This document shows, in pieces, positions 1 through 7,653 of a stretch of 64,000 nucleotides of DNA (the stretch's first letter is position 1; each line of letters starts with the position of its first letter). The notes below the pieces were generated by a model. It searched no databases. It was not told the DNA's origin and was given only the letters and a program-made list of their open reading frames with translations. This stretch comes from Fontibacillus phaseoli (GTDB taxonomy: Bacteria; Bacillota; Bacilli; Paenibacillales; Paenibacillaceae), in the NCBI RefSeq assembly GCF_003337355.1, contig NZ_QPJW01000001.1, forward strand, positions 620,001 to 684,000, written 5' to 3'. A program made the translations under genes and the position numbers.

Positions 1-68
1 AAATGGTGGTTTGGTGTCTTTTTCAGCTTATTCGGACAGTATCCGACCGTGATTTTGACGGCTTAGCG

Positions 69-99
69 TTTGACTTCGCGAAAGCTTCTGTGATATAAA
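69..99 (+). promoter_or_regulatory. Probable sigma-A promoter of tyrS
   Basis: A TTGACT -35 box lies at 69-74 and a TATAAA -10 box at 94-99. The 19-nt spacing is long; shifting the -10 to ATATAA gives 18. It is just upstream of the T-box leader, which is where the tyrS promoter should be. The boxes are seen directly; the assignment is inference. Confidence 0.45.
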
Positions 100-117
100 A
101 TAGCTAATTGCATATCG

Positions 118-405
118 TCAAAGGCTTGGAAAGACTTAGTAGAAGGCGGAATCCCGCCGCTCAGAGAATCGGTGGTCGCTGCGAACCGAATGGGCGGATC
201 CCTTTTGAATTACCGTCTGGAGCCGTCCGGGGGAACGCAGAACTGCTAGTAGCCCGGTACCGGGAAGACCCGTTATTCGAAATGAGGTGAAGACCGTCTG
301 TTTAACATTGGCCGCCTAAGGCGGACAAGGCTGAATAACGGTTTTAATTAGGGTGGTAACGCGAGCAGCTCCTTCTCGTCCCTTGGGATGAGAAGGAGCT
401 TTTTG
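118..405 (+). promoter_or_regulatory. T-box leader controlling tyrS
   Basis: This untranslated leader senses uncharged tRNA and switches a terminator into an antiterminator. The T-box sequence AGGGTGGTAACGCG is at 350-363. Directly after it comes a strong intrinsic terminator: arms at 367-382 and 385-400 followed by a T run. Stem I can be recognised: AGAC (132-135) faces GTCT (215-218), an AGTAGA K-turn-like motif follows at 138-143, and a large apical hairpin lies near 166-190. A TAC triplet at 211-213 on the 3' side of Stem I is the best candidate tyrosine specifier, which agrees with the downstream gene. The T-box and terminator are certain; the exact specifier is inference. Confidence 0.93.
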
Positions 406-447
406 TCGTTCTCGGATAGGTTAAATTTGTTTAGGAGGAATGCTGAA

Positions 448-1701
448 ATGAAATGGGATGAATTAACGGTTACTCAGCAGGAGGAAGTCGAGCGCCAGTT
501 GAAGGTGATTTCCCGCGGTGTGGTGGAGATTGTGCCGGAGGATGAATTAAAGCAAAAAATCATGAAATCGGTCGTAACCGGAACTCCGTTAAATGTGAAG
601 CTTGGACTTGATCCTTCAGCTCCGGATATTCATGTGGGCCATACGGTAGTTTTGCAAAAGCTGCGCCAGTTCCAGCAGTTTGGACATCAAGTACAGCTCA
701 TTATCGGCGACTTCACCGGGAAGATCGGCGATCCGACGGGGAAATCGGAAACCCGCAAGCAGTTGTCCGAAGAGGATGTGCAACGGAATGCCGAAACGTA
801 CCGTCAGCAAATTTTTAAAATACTGGATCCGGAGAAAACGAAGGTATTCTTTAACTCCGAATGGCTTGCTCCGATGACGTTCGAAGAAGTGGTCAAGCTG
901 GCTGCAAAGGTTACGGTAGCCCGGATGCTTGAAAGAGACGACTTCACCAAGCGTTACCAGAACGGTCAGCCGATCAGCATTCACGAGTTTTTCTACCCGT
1001 TGATGCAGGGAATGGACTCGGTCGCGCTGCATACCGATATCGAGCTTGGGGGTACGGACCAAAAGTTCAATCTGCTGATGGGCAGAACGCTGCAAAAAGA
1101 ATACGGCCTGGAGCCGCAGGTTGCGATTATGACGCCGCTGATCGAAGGTCTTGACGGTGCCCAGAAGATGAGCAAAAGCCTTGGGAACTACATCGGCATC
1201 GATGAGGAGCCGAACGAAATTTACGGCAAATCGATGTCGGTGCCGGACGAGCTTATGCTGAAATACTACGAGCTAGCGACCGACCTGACGAACGAGGAAT
1301 TGATTGTACTCAGCGAAGGCGTGAAGACAGGCGCGGTTCATCCTCGAGATGCAAAAATGCGGCTTGCCTACACGTTTGTCCGTATGTACCATAGCTTGGA
1401 CGCGGCCGAAGCGGCGCAAGATCATTTTATTACCGTCTTCCAGCAGCGGGCTCTTCCGGAAGACATCGAGGAGATAGCGATACCGTCAAGCGAGCTGGAG
1501 GAGGGGAAAATCCGTCTGATCAAGCTGCTCTCGCTGCTAGGCTTTGCGGCTTCCAATAGCGAAGCCCGGCGCAGCATCCAGCAAGGGGCCGTGAAGCTTA
1601 ATGAAGAGAAGGTGACCGATCCGAATGCCGACATTGCCATTGCGGATGGAGATGTTATCCAGGTAGGCAAACGCAAATTTGCCAAGCTGCTGGTGAAATA
1701 A
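448..1701 (+). CDS. tyrS: Tyrosyl-tRNA synthetase
   Basis: Charges tRNA-Tyr with tyrosine in the cytoplasm. It is a class I aminoacyl-tRNA synthetase of 417 residues, the usual bacterial length. The HIGH-type motif HVGH is at residues 62-65 and the KMSKS loop at 240-244. The C-terminal 65 residues or so form an S4-type RNA-binding domain (LLGFAASNSEARRSIQQGAV). The ATG at 448 was chosen over the upstream ATG at 388 because AGGAGG lies at 433-438 and because 388 falls inside the T-box terminator. The gene is monocistronic: a T-box leader in front and an intrinsic terminator right after the stop. Expression should rise on tyrosine starvation. Confidence 0.97.
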   Translation: MKWDELTVTQQEEVERQLKVISRGVVEIVPEDELKQKIMKSVVTGTPLNVKLGLDPSAPDIHVGHTVVLQKLRQFQQFGHQVQLIIGDFTGKIGDPTGKSETRKQLSEEDVQRNAETYRQQIFKILDPEKTKVFFNSEWLAPMTFEEVVKLAAKVTVARMLERDDFTKRYQNGQPISIHEFFYPLMQGMDSVALHTDIELGGTDQKFNLLMGRTLQKEYGLEPQVAIMTPLIEGLDGAQKMSKSLGNYIGIDEEPNEIYGKSMSVPDELMLKYYELATDLTNEELIVLSEGVKTGAVHPRDAKMRLAYTFVRMYHSLDAAEAAQDHFITVFQQRALPEDIEEIAIPSSELEEGKIRLIKLLSLLGFAASNSEARRSIQQGAVKLNEEKVTDPNADIAIADGDVIQVGKRKFAKLLVK

Positions 1702-1708
1702 CAGGATA

Positions 1709-1730
1709 GGGGCCGTTTAGGCCCCTTTTA
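1709..1730 (+). terminator. Intrinsic terminator of tyrS
   Basis: The arms GGGGCC (1709-1714) and GGCCCC (1720-1725) enclose a 5-nt loop and are followed by TTTT. It begins 7 nt after the tyrS stop codon. Confidence 0.85.
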
Positions 1731-1772
1731 CATATTACATTTCAAATCTGCGTCCAAAAAGGTTACCGAATA

Positions 1773-1804
1773 AAAAATAACTGGAAAGCTCCAGTTATTT
1801 TTTT
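1773..1804. terminator. A/T-flanked perfect hairpin, bidirectional terminator or operator
   Basis: The half-site ATAACTGGA recurs inverted as TCCAGTTAT around a 4-nt loop, with A and T runs outside, so it can terminate in both directions. The same TAACTG/CAGTTA half-sites reappear in a second dyad at 1828-1848 ahead of the MerR gene. An operator role is therefore an alternative. The repeat is seen directly; the function is not resolved. Confidence 0.6.
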
Positions 1805-1827
1805 ATTTGATAGCATTCTATCTATAT

Positions 1828-1848
1828 TAACTGAAGGAAATCCAGTTA
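1828..1848. promoter_or_regulatory. Imperfect dyad, candidate operator of the MerR-type regulator
   Basis: TAACTG (1828-1833) and CAGTTA (1843-1848) are inverted around 9 nt. They lie 90 bp upstream of the MerR-family gene and repeat the half-sites of the hairpin at 1773-1804. MerR proteins bind dyads in long promoter spacers, often their own. No convincing promoter was assigned here, so the role is inference. Confidence 0.35.
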
Positions 1849-1937
1849 GTTGTCACGGTGAGCAACTTGCAGTGCCGGTGCCGTACTTGGAATGAATTTT
1901 ATTACAGAAACAGAAAGAAAGTTCGAATAAAATACAA

Positions 1938-2804
1938 ATGCATAACCTAGCTAGGTCCCGGAAAGGAGGGTTTGCCGTTTTTAAAATCGGTGAATTTTCA
2001 AAGCTTACCCAGGTTTCGATAAGAATGCTGCGCTATTATGACGAGACAGGGCTGCTAAAGCCAGCGCGGATCGACAACGATTCGGGATACCGTTATTATT
2101 CGGTTGAGCAAATCTCTCTTTTGCATAAAATTATTTTTTTGCGGGATACCGGGTTCACCGTATCCGAGATCGCTCTGGCGATTAGCAACTGGGAGTCTTG
2201 CTTCGTAACCAGGCAACTCAGAGACAAACGCCAAGAGATTGTCTATGGAATCAGAAAAGAACAGGAAAAACTGAAGAAAATAGAAATGGCCCTCCGCGAC
2301 ATTCATGCGGACAACATGGCTGTGCACTGCAATGTTACGCTAAAAAGCGTGCCAAGCTACAAGGTTCTGTCTTTGAGAAGAATCATACCGGACTATTTCA
2401 GCGAGGGGTCGCTATGGATGGAACTCACCCGTTACATTGAAGCTGAGGGTTTGGCCATTCCTCAAAGCAGCAAAACTTTTGCGGTTTATCATGACAAGGA
2501 TTTTAAAGAACGTGATGTAGATGTTGAGGTATGCGTAGTGGTGGATGAAGTTCTTCGTAAAAGTAGTGACGGATTTACTTTCCATGAAACGGAACAAATC
2601 GATACGATGGCTTGCGCTCTGGTAGATGGCCCTTATGAAAATATCGGATCCGCCTTTCTGGCGTTAGCACGCTGGCTCCACTTGCATGAGCAATATAGTA
2701 TGGTCGGTTTGAACAGGCAAATTTGTCACAAAGGCCCGTGGAATGAAGAAAATCCGGAATGTTATCTAACTGAAATTCAAATTCCGGTGGTAAAACAAAA
2801 ATGA
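1938..2804 (+). CDS. MerR-family regulator with effector-binding domain (BmrR-like)
   Basis: A transcriptional regulator. The N-terminus is a MerR winged helix with the family signature FKIGEFSKLTQVSIRMLRYY, leading into DETGLLKPARID and YRYYS. A coiled coil (residues about 85-115) leads to a GyrI/BmrR-like ligand-binding domain, as in multidrug-responsive regulators. The start is a problem. The only canonical in-frame start is ATG 1938, but the best ribosome site, AAAGGAGGG (1962-1970), lies inside the frame. The codon correctly spaced from it is GTT (1977), exactly where relatives begin (M/V-FKIGEF). So either ATG 1938 is used, adding 13 residues, or GTT works as a very weak start. No transporter is adjacent, so the regulon is unknown. 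Confidence 0.85.
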   Translation: MHNLARSRKGGFAVFKIGEFSKLTQVSIRMLRYYDETGLLKPARIDNDSGYRYYSVEQISLLHKIIFLRDTGFTVSEIALAISNWESCFVTRQLRDKRQEIVYGIRKEQEKLKKIEMALRDIHADNMAVHCNVTLKSVPSYKVLSLRRIIPDYFSEGSLWMELTRYIEAEGLAIPQSSKTFAVYHDKDFKERDVDVEVCVVVDEVLRKSSDGFTFHETEQIDTMACALVDGPYENIGSAFLALARWLHLHEQYSMVGLNRQICHKGPWNEENPECYLTEIQIPVVKQK

Positions 2805-2813
2805 ATTCAATAA

Positions 2814-2846
2814 AACAGTCTGCTGAAACGTTAGCAGGCTGTTTTT
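2814..2846 (+). terminator. Intrinsic terminator of the MerR gene
   Basis: AACAGTCTGCT and AGCAGGCTGTT pair around an 8-nt loop, followed by TTTTT. It starts 9 nt after the stop codon. Confidence 0.85.
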
Positions 2847-2927
2847 ACGTTTCTTGACTCTCACATAGTGGCAGGCTTTAAAGTGAAATTGAAGTTGGAA
2901 TTGGTTTGTTAAAAAGGAGGATACGAA

Positions 2928-3404
2928 GTGGAAAAATTATCAGTCAACCCCATCGGCACCATAAAGTCAGGTCATGATGGGACATTTATTCTGGTGGATG
3001 AAAAATATGTTCCTGCTTTAAACGGATTGAAAGGTTTCAGTCATGTGGTTGTTGTATGGTGGTTTCATGAATTTGACAATGATGAGGCCAGAAATGTGAT
3101 GGAGATGCAGTCGCCTTATAAGTCTTCCCCTCCAAGTCTGGGGACGTTTGCTACCCGCTCGCCGTTCAGACCCAATCCGGTAGCCTTGAGCGTCGTTCAG
3201 GCGATCCATATCGATGAAGACCAGGGCATTATTCGGATTCCGTTTATCGATGCCAACGAGGGTACCCCGGTTATTGACTTAAAGCCTTATACGCCTAGTC
3301 TTGATCGGGTTGAATCACCCGATGTCCCAGGATGGTGCGGTCACTGGCCGGAGAGTCTGGAAAAGTCGGCGCATTTCGACTGGGCAGGAGAATTTAATTT
3401 TTGA
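2928..3404 (+). CDS. trmO: TrmO/TsaA-type tRNA (t6A37) N6-methyltransferase
   Basis: A member of the TrmO (YaeB/VirR, UPF0066) family, which uses S-adenosylmethionine to methylate the N6-threonylcarbamoyladenosine at position 37 of tRNA. The beta-barrel fold is indicated by the opening VNPIGTIKS, the conserved TRSPFRPNPVALSVV block at about residues 74-88, and VIDLKPYTPSLD near residue 125. At 158 residues it is a single-domain version of normal length for Firmicutes. AAAGGAGG at 2912-2919 sets the ATG at 2928. It is monocistronic and convergent with rpsD, with which it shares a bidirectional terminator. The family call is firm; the enzyme activity follows from the family. Confidence 0.88.
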   Translation: MEKLSVNPIGTIKSGHDGTFILVDEKYVPALNGLKGFSHVVVVWWFHEFDNDEARNVMEMQSPYKSSPPSLGTFATRSPFRPNPVALSVVQAIHIDEDQGIIRIPFIDANEGTPVIDLKPYTPSLDRVESPDVPGWCGHWPESLEKSAHFDWAGEFNF

Positions 3405-3408
3405 ACAA

Positions 3409-3446
3409 AAAAACCGGCCAATCCTGAAAAGGGTTGGCCGGTTTTG
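3409..3446. terminator. Bidirectional terminator shared by trmO and rpsD
   Basis: A 15-bp stem (3410-3424 with 3431-3445, one G-U pair) has A residues on one side and TTTT on the other. It sits between the convergent stop codons of trmO and rpsD. Confidence 0.9.
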
Positions 3447-3452
3447 AAATTC

Positions 3453-4052
3453 TTAACGGTTGTAGAATTCGACGATTTGTTTTTCGTCGATGTCTTGGGA
3501 CAGCTCGGAACGTTCAGGCAGACGGATGTACTTGCCTTCAACAGCGCTGTCGTTGAATTCGAGGTAAGCAGGAAGATGCGAGCGGTTTTCCAAAGCTTCT
3601 TTAACAGAAGAGAGGCCGCGGCTTCTTTCACGAAGACCAATAACGTCGCCAAGGCTTACACGGTAAGAAGCGATATCCACTTTCTTGCCGTTTACGGTGA
3701 TGTGACCGTGAGCAACCAATTGGCGGGCACCGGCGCGTGAATTTGCAAAACCAAGACGGTATACCAGGTTGTCAAGGCGGCTTTCAAGCAGCGCCATGAA
3801 GTTTTCACCAGCGATACCTGGCATTTTTTGAGCTTTAACAAACAAAGTGCGGAATTGTTTTTCGCCCAAACCGTACATGTGGCGCAGTTTTTGTTTTTCC
3901 AAAAGCTGCATGCCGTAGTTGGATATTTTTCTCCGTTGGTTAGCACCATGTTGTCCAGGAGGGAAAGGGCGTTTCAAATCTTTGCCAGTGCCGCTCAGGG
4001 AAATGCCGAGACGACGGCTGAGTTTAAATTTAGGACCAGTGTAACGTGCCAT
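3453..4052 (-). CDS. rpsD: 30S ribosomal protein S4
   Basis: A primary 16S rRNA-binding protein that nucleates small-subunit assembly. In Firmicutes it also represses its own mRNA. The 199 residues match the family length. The start [14 protein letters not shown] is canonical, and the S4 RNA-binding fold is clear around residues 90-150 ([27 protein letters not shown]). The N-terminal region has no CxxC zinc knuckle, so it is the zinc-free form. The gene stands alone, as in Bacillus, with its own promoter and a roughly 200-nt leader upstream. Confidence 0.98.
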   Translation of the reverse strand: MARYTGPKFKLSRRLGISLSGTGKDLKRPFPPGQHGANQRRKISNYGMQLLEKQKLRHMYGLGEKQFRTLFVKAQKMPGIAGENFMALLESRLDNLVYRLGFANSRAGARQLVAHGHITVNGKKVDIASYRVSLGDVIGLRERSRGLSSVKEALENRSHLPAYLEFNDSAVEGKYIRLPERSELSQDIDEKQIVEFYNR

Positions 4053-4249
4053 TGTATAGGTAGACTCCTTTTATCATGAAATTTTCGTGTAGGGTTCTAC
4101 TTGCGCGGGTTTTGTTTGGACGGGCGGAGGATAGTAAATCCGCTCTCTAACAGGAAAGTTCAGCCGCTGTCCTGTCAGCAACAAAAACCGAGAGGGTGCT
4201 CGCATGCGTTACGCCCTAATCAAGATCCTATCCAGATCTTTATCAACAA
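4053..4249 (-). promoter_or_regulatory. Long 5' leader of rpsD, probable S4 autoregulatory RNA
   Basis: About 195 nt separate the predicted start point (near 4248) from the rpsD ATG, far more than a plain ribosome site needs. The stretch holds several self-complementary segments, for example around the TCCTGTCAGCA and CAGGAAAG elements near 4147-4190. Firmicute rpsD genes carry a pseudoknotted leader bound by S4. I did not fold it, so the identity rests on position, length and gene identity. Confidence 0.5.
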
Positions 4250-4254
4250 TAAAT

Positions 4255-4282
4255 ATTATATGAATCGGGACAGTAAAGTCAA
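4255..4282 (-). promoter_or_regulatory. Sigma-A promoter of rpsD
   Basis: On the reverse strand, TTGACT (4282-4277) and TATAAT (4260-4255) are separated by 16 nt. Both boxes are near consensus, as expected for a ribosomal protein gene. The other 240 bp up to the divergent diguanylate cyclase gene show no clear feature. Confidence 0.75.
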
Positions 4283-4526
4283 GTGGATGATTTTGTTTTA
4301 TTAAGTTGAAATATGTCGATAGGGCTTTTGTCCTAAAATATTAGGGTAAAATGAAGGAATTTTAATGCAAAACAATCAGGAAGATAGTAAAATGAACATA
4401 ATATCTAGCTAGAAAGAAATCAAAGCTTACTTACTATGATAAACGTGTAACTATGGGCAGAGTCAAACGGCTTCGTTTACATTATCTCGCTGCGGGCAGG
4501 ACGCGGTGAAAAAAGGAGCTTTTTTC

Positions 4527-6515
4527 ATGACAAAACAATCAAGAGATAACTGCACGCAGTCGTTTAAGCCGGATTCTAGCATTACTCTGCCGCAAATGAA
4601 TGAAGGGGAAGAGCAAGGCGACCAGATGAACTGGTTGAAGCTGCTTGATATCACATTCTATGACTATCCATATATATCTTCTCTACTTCAGTATGCCTAC
4701 ACCGATTCGGTTAATGAGATGCAAGAGCCTCCAGCTTCTTGCCGGATGGCTTGGTTTGCAGCTGACCATACGGGAGAGCTGGTAGACACATGCCGACGCA
4801 ACCTTAATGATGACCAAAGAATTCAGCTTGAGGTCGCCCAGGCTTGTTTGCTGCGCCGGGACACTACAATGTCGGGTTTCGATGATGGCTATTGTATTGC
4901 AGTTCCGGTTTTTACGAGGCACGCAAACGAAGTGTTTGCTGTGCTGGGGTGTCAGATTACCGGTCTGGATGAGAACGGAGTTTCCTTAGTCCAAGCCTGG
5001 GTGAGTATGGCTGCCCGTTATTTCCGGACATGCTTCTATAGAAGGTTCGAGGCTTTGTTCGTAACGGATTTATTGCATGTGCAAAAGCAGGCCAAAAGGG
5101 AAGAATACCGGCGGTCCATCCTGTTTCAGGTCGTTCAGAAGCTGCACGATCAAATCGATGTCGATGCGGTGTTGACCGAGGTGTTCGAGCGGATTGCCGG
5201 CATGTATCCTAATGCGAAGGTAGAACTCCTCATGTCTCAGGATCATCTCAGCCGGGATCCCCGGGTCAAATCGCTCCAACTGCAGGGAGAGAAGGATCAT
5301 ATGTGCGTCCGTGCGTTTATGGAAGGACGGGTGCTGCGGGCCGAGATTTGGGGCAAGGATGAAGAGCCTTGCCTGGAAATTGCGGTACCGCTGGTGGGCA
5401 AGCAAGGAGTCTATGGCGTATTTCATTTAATTATGCCCTGCGACGAAATCGAAGAGGTCGATCTGCAACTGATCGGTATGCTCGCGGATACGGCGGGATC
5501 GGCCTTTGAGAACGCGAAATTGTACGAGCAATCCAATCTATTGGTGAGCGAGCTGAGGTTGATTAACGAACTGACCAAACGGCTCAACCAGAGCCTGAGG
5601 CTGAAGGAAGTTTTCAAGTTCGCAACCGAAGAACTGTTATCCATCTTCAAAGCGGAGTATTGTTGTATTTCCCAAATAGAAAAGGACAGCGATTTCTTTG
5701 AGGTGATGGCTTGCAACGTCCCGTCGCTCTCCAAGGAGTATTTTCCTAAAGATTACGGCTTCAGCGGCATGGTGTTTTCATCCAGGGAACCGATTATTTT
5801 GTCCGATTACAAGGCTTACGATAAAATTCAGTCCAGGCTAATGGATGAAACGGGCGCCCGCTCGCTCATCGTGGCTCCTCTGGTCGTCCGGGGAGAAGTT
5901 ATCGGGGCAATTATGCTGGCACATCGGGCGGAACGCTTTTTTTCTTATGAAAATTACAGATTGCTGCAGGTCTTGTCTTCGCATATCGGCCTTGCGATCG
6001 CCAACGCTTCGCTGCATGCGGAAGTGCAACGGATGGCCAATCATGACATGTTGACCGACCTGTATGCGCGCCGTTATCTGGACGACCGGATCCAGGAGCT
6101 TCAGAAGCGGGATGTAGGGGGCTCCCTGATCATCGTCGACATCGATTTGTTCAAGCAGGTGAATGATACGTTTGGTCACCAGGCCGGAGACAAAATTTTG
6201 CGGCAGGTTTGCTCCATCATCAAAAGCACGGTCCGCAAAACCGATATTGCGGCTCGATGGGGGGGCGAGGAACTGGCGATCTATCTGCCGGCTGCCGATG
6301 TGCAAAGCGGATACCAGATCGCGGAGACGATTCGCCATCGGGTCGCTATGGAAACGCAGCCGCAGGTAACCGTTTCATGCGGGATCGCCGAGTGGAACCG
6401 CGATAACGAGAGAATCAGCGTGGAATCCCTGTTCTACCTGGCGGACATGGCCCTGTACAGAGCCAAGAAAAACGGCCGAAACCAGACTCAAATCGGACTG
6501 GCTCCTGAAAAATAA
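4527..6515 (+). CDS. GAF-GGDEF diguanylate cyclase
   Basis: Predicted to make cyclic di-GMP from two GTP. The 662-residue cytoplasmic protein has an N-terminal part without a clear family, two GAF-like sensor domains (about 190-320 and 335-485) and a C-terminal GGDEF domain (about 495-655). The active-site signature is GGEEL near residue 578, a variant of GG(D/E)EF in which Leu replaces Phe. RKTD stands five residues before it, as a product-inhibition I-site does. The metal and substrate segment IVDIDLFKQVNDTFGHQAGD is intact, so it is probably active. The start at 4527 fits AAAAGGAG at 4511-4518; GTG 4506 has no ribosome site. It is a single gene, and the GAF ligand is unknown. Confidence 0.9.
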   Translation: MTKQSRDNCTQSFKPDSSITLPQMNEGEEQGDQMNWLKLLDITFYDYPYISSLLQYAYTDSVNEMQEPPASCRMAWFAADHTGELVDTCRRNLNDDQRIQLEVAQACLLRRDTTMSGFDDGYCIAVPVFTRHANEVFAVLGCQITGLDENGVSLVQAWVSMAARYFRTCFYRRFEALFVTDLLHVQKQAKREEYRRSILFQVVQKLHDQIDVDAVLTEVFERIAGMYPNAKVELLMSQDHLSRDPRVKSLQLQGEKDHMCVRAFMEGRVLRAEIWGKDEEPCLEIAVPLVGKQGVYGVFHLIMPCDEIEEVDLQLIGMLADTAGSAFENAKLYEQSNLLVSELRLINELTKRLNQSLRLKEVFKFATEELLSIFKAEYCCISQIEKDSDFFEVMACNVPSLSKEYFPKDYGFSGMVFSSREPIILSDYKAYDKIQSRLMDETGARSLIVAPLVVRGEVIGAIMLAHRAERFFSYENYRLLQVLSSHIGLAIANASLHAEVQRMANHDMLTDLYARRYLDDRIQELQKRDVGGSLIIVDIDLFKQVNDTFGHQAGDKILRQVCSIIKSTVRKTDIAARWGGEELAIYLPAADVQSGYQIAETIRHRVAMETQPQVTVSCGIAEWNRDNERISVESLFYLADMALYRAKKNGRNQTQIGLAPEK

Positions 6516-6545
6516 TGGCTCGTTAAAAAGTTTTGAAGTTGCAAG

Positions 6546-6571
6546 GAACGTCCTACCGGGGCGTTCTTTTT
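6546..6571 (+). terminator. Terminator after the diguanylate cyclase gene
   Basis: GAACGTCC (6546-6553) pairs with GGGCGTTC (6559-6566, one G-U pair), followed by TTTTT. It begins about 30 nt after the stop codon. Confidence 0.75.
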
Positions 6572-6677
6572 GTTTTTCGTCAGCGAATAGATTCCTTCTG
6601 TCGGGATAGGCTACAGCTAACATACCTTTTCCGGTTTAGGCTGCGGCTTTCCGGAGATAGAGGGGCGCTGAATCATT

Positions 6678-7514
6678 ATGTACAAGGCATATTTCAAAGC
6701 GGGCTGGATCGGATGCATTATCCTGTTATTGTCGGCTTGCGGCCTCAGCGATACTAAAACGGCTGAGGATTGGTTCCATTATACCTGGTCGGGGATGGCC
6801 GGCTGCGATTCATTGACTTTTCGCGGCAGCGCGGCTGTTTTTCGCGGAAAAAATTCAAAAATGGAGGATTCCGTAAATTTTACGGGACAGTTGAAAGACC
6901 ACCATCAATTATCTATTCGTACGGTGCTGCCAAATTCCGGCGCCATCGATAAGAATGTCGGAGTTCGGGCGACAGGAATCAACCCGGCGGCATTTAAAGC
7001 GGATCTACAGTGGAAAGGAGGGGGCTGGAGCCTGAAATCGAATGAAAACGATGTCCTCCTTCGGGGGATTGCCCGGCTCAATCCGTTGGATCAGTTGGAA
7101 GAAATACGCGCCATGAAGAAGTCGATAACTACGGAAAAAGGAGCCGGGAGAGGCACAAGGGTGCTGCGGATCGAACTCGACCCGGAGGAGGCCAAACATC
7201 GTCTGGGCGTAAAACTTGAAGGGGAAATGGAAGTCATTAGAGCGGATTGGAAAGAACAGCTTGCTCAAGTCGCTCTCGACCGGCGCCCGAAGGTGGAAAG
7301 CGAACTGCGGAAGGAATGGTCGGAAGGAAAGGATCAAATGGTATCCATGCTGAATCAGGCGGATGCCAAGGTGGTTTATCATTTGACGATTAAGCGCAAA
7401 TCCGGCCTGCCGGTGAGACTATCTTCGGAGACGGAATTGAACTATATGAACGCGCTGGGTGACCAGGAACGTGAAGTGCTGATTACGGACAGCCGTTTTG
7501 AACAATTTCATTGA
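6678..7514 (+). CDS. Predicted lipoprotein, function unknown
   Basis: The N-terminus is a type II signal peptide: a short charged start, a hydrophobic run GCIILLLSACG, and a lipobox LSAC whose cysteine at residue 21 would be lipidated. The mature protein of about 258 residues is soluble and charged and should sit on the outer face of the membrane. I recognise no enzymatic motif. Between residues 120 and 200 it is rich in Lys/Glu and helical. The alternation of hydrophobic strands resembles outer-leaflet carrier-type lipoproteins, but that is only an impression. The start has a modest AGAGGGG site at 6658-6664. The next gene, an aminopeptidase, has its own promoter, so they need not be functionally linked. 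Confidence 0.8.
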   Translation: MYKAYFKAGWIGCIILLLSACGLSDTKTAEDWFHYTWSGMAGCDSLTFRGSAAVFRGKNSKMEDSVNFTGQLKDHHQLSIRTVLPNSGAIDKNVGVRATGINPAAFKADLQWKGGGWSLKSNENDVLLRGIARLNPLDQLEEIRAMKKSITTEKGAGRGTRVLRIELDPEEAKHRLGVKLEGEMEVIRADWKEQLAQVALDRRPKVESELRKEWSEGKDQMVSMLNQADAKVVYHLTIKRKSGLPVRLSSETELNYMNALGDQEREVLITDSRFEQFH

Positions 7515-7526
7515 AACCGGGTTGGG

Positions 7527-7555
7527 CTGACTTCACGGAAGCGGCGTGCTACAAT
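7527..7555 (+). promoter_or_regulatory. Promoter of the M29 aminopeptidase gene
   Basis: CTGACT (7527-7532) and TACAAT (7550-7555) have 17-nt spacing, and a TG one base before the -10 gives an extended -10. The leader that follows (to 7653) contains a small GGGCT/AGCCC hairpin near 7614-7629. Confidence 0.65.
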
Positions 7556-7653
7556 AGAAGATGAGAATTAACCAATGTTCAACTTATTTGCGGGTTCATT
7601 TTGAGACCGCTCCGGGCTTTCGAGAGCCCATTATTTTGAGGAGGCGTAAAGGT

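Noticed and set aside
108..290. 60-codon frame at the left end
   Set aside because: It lies inside the T-box leader of tyrS.
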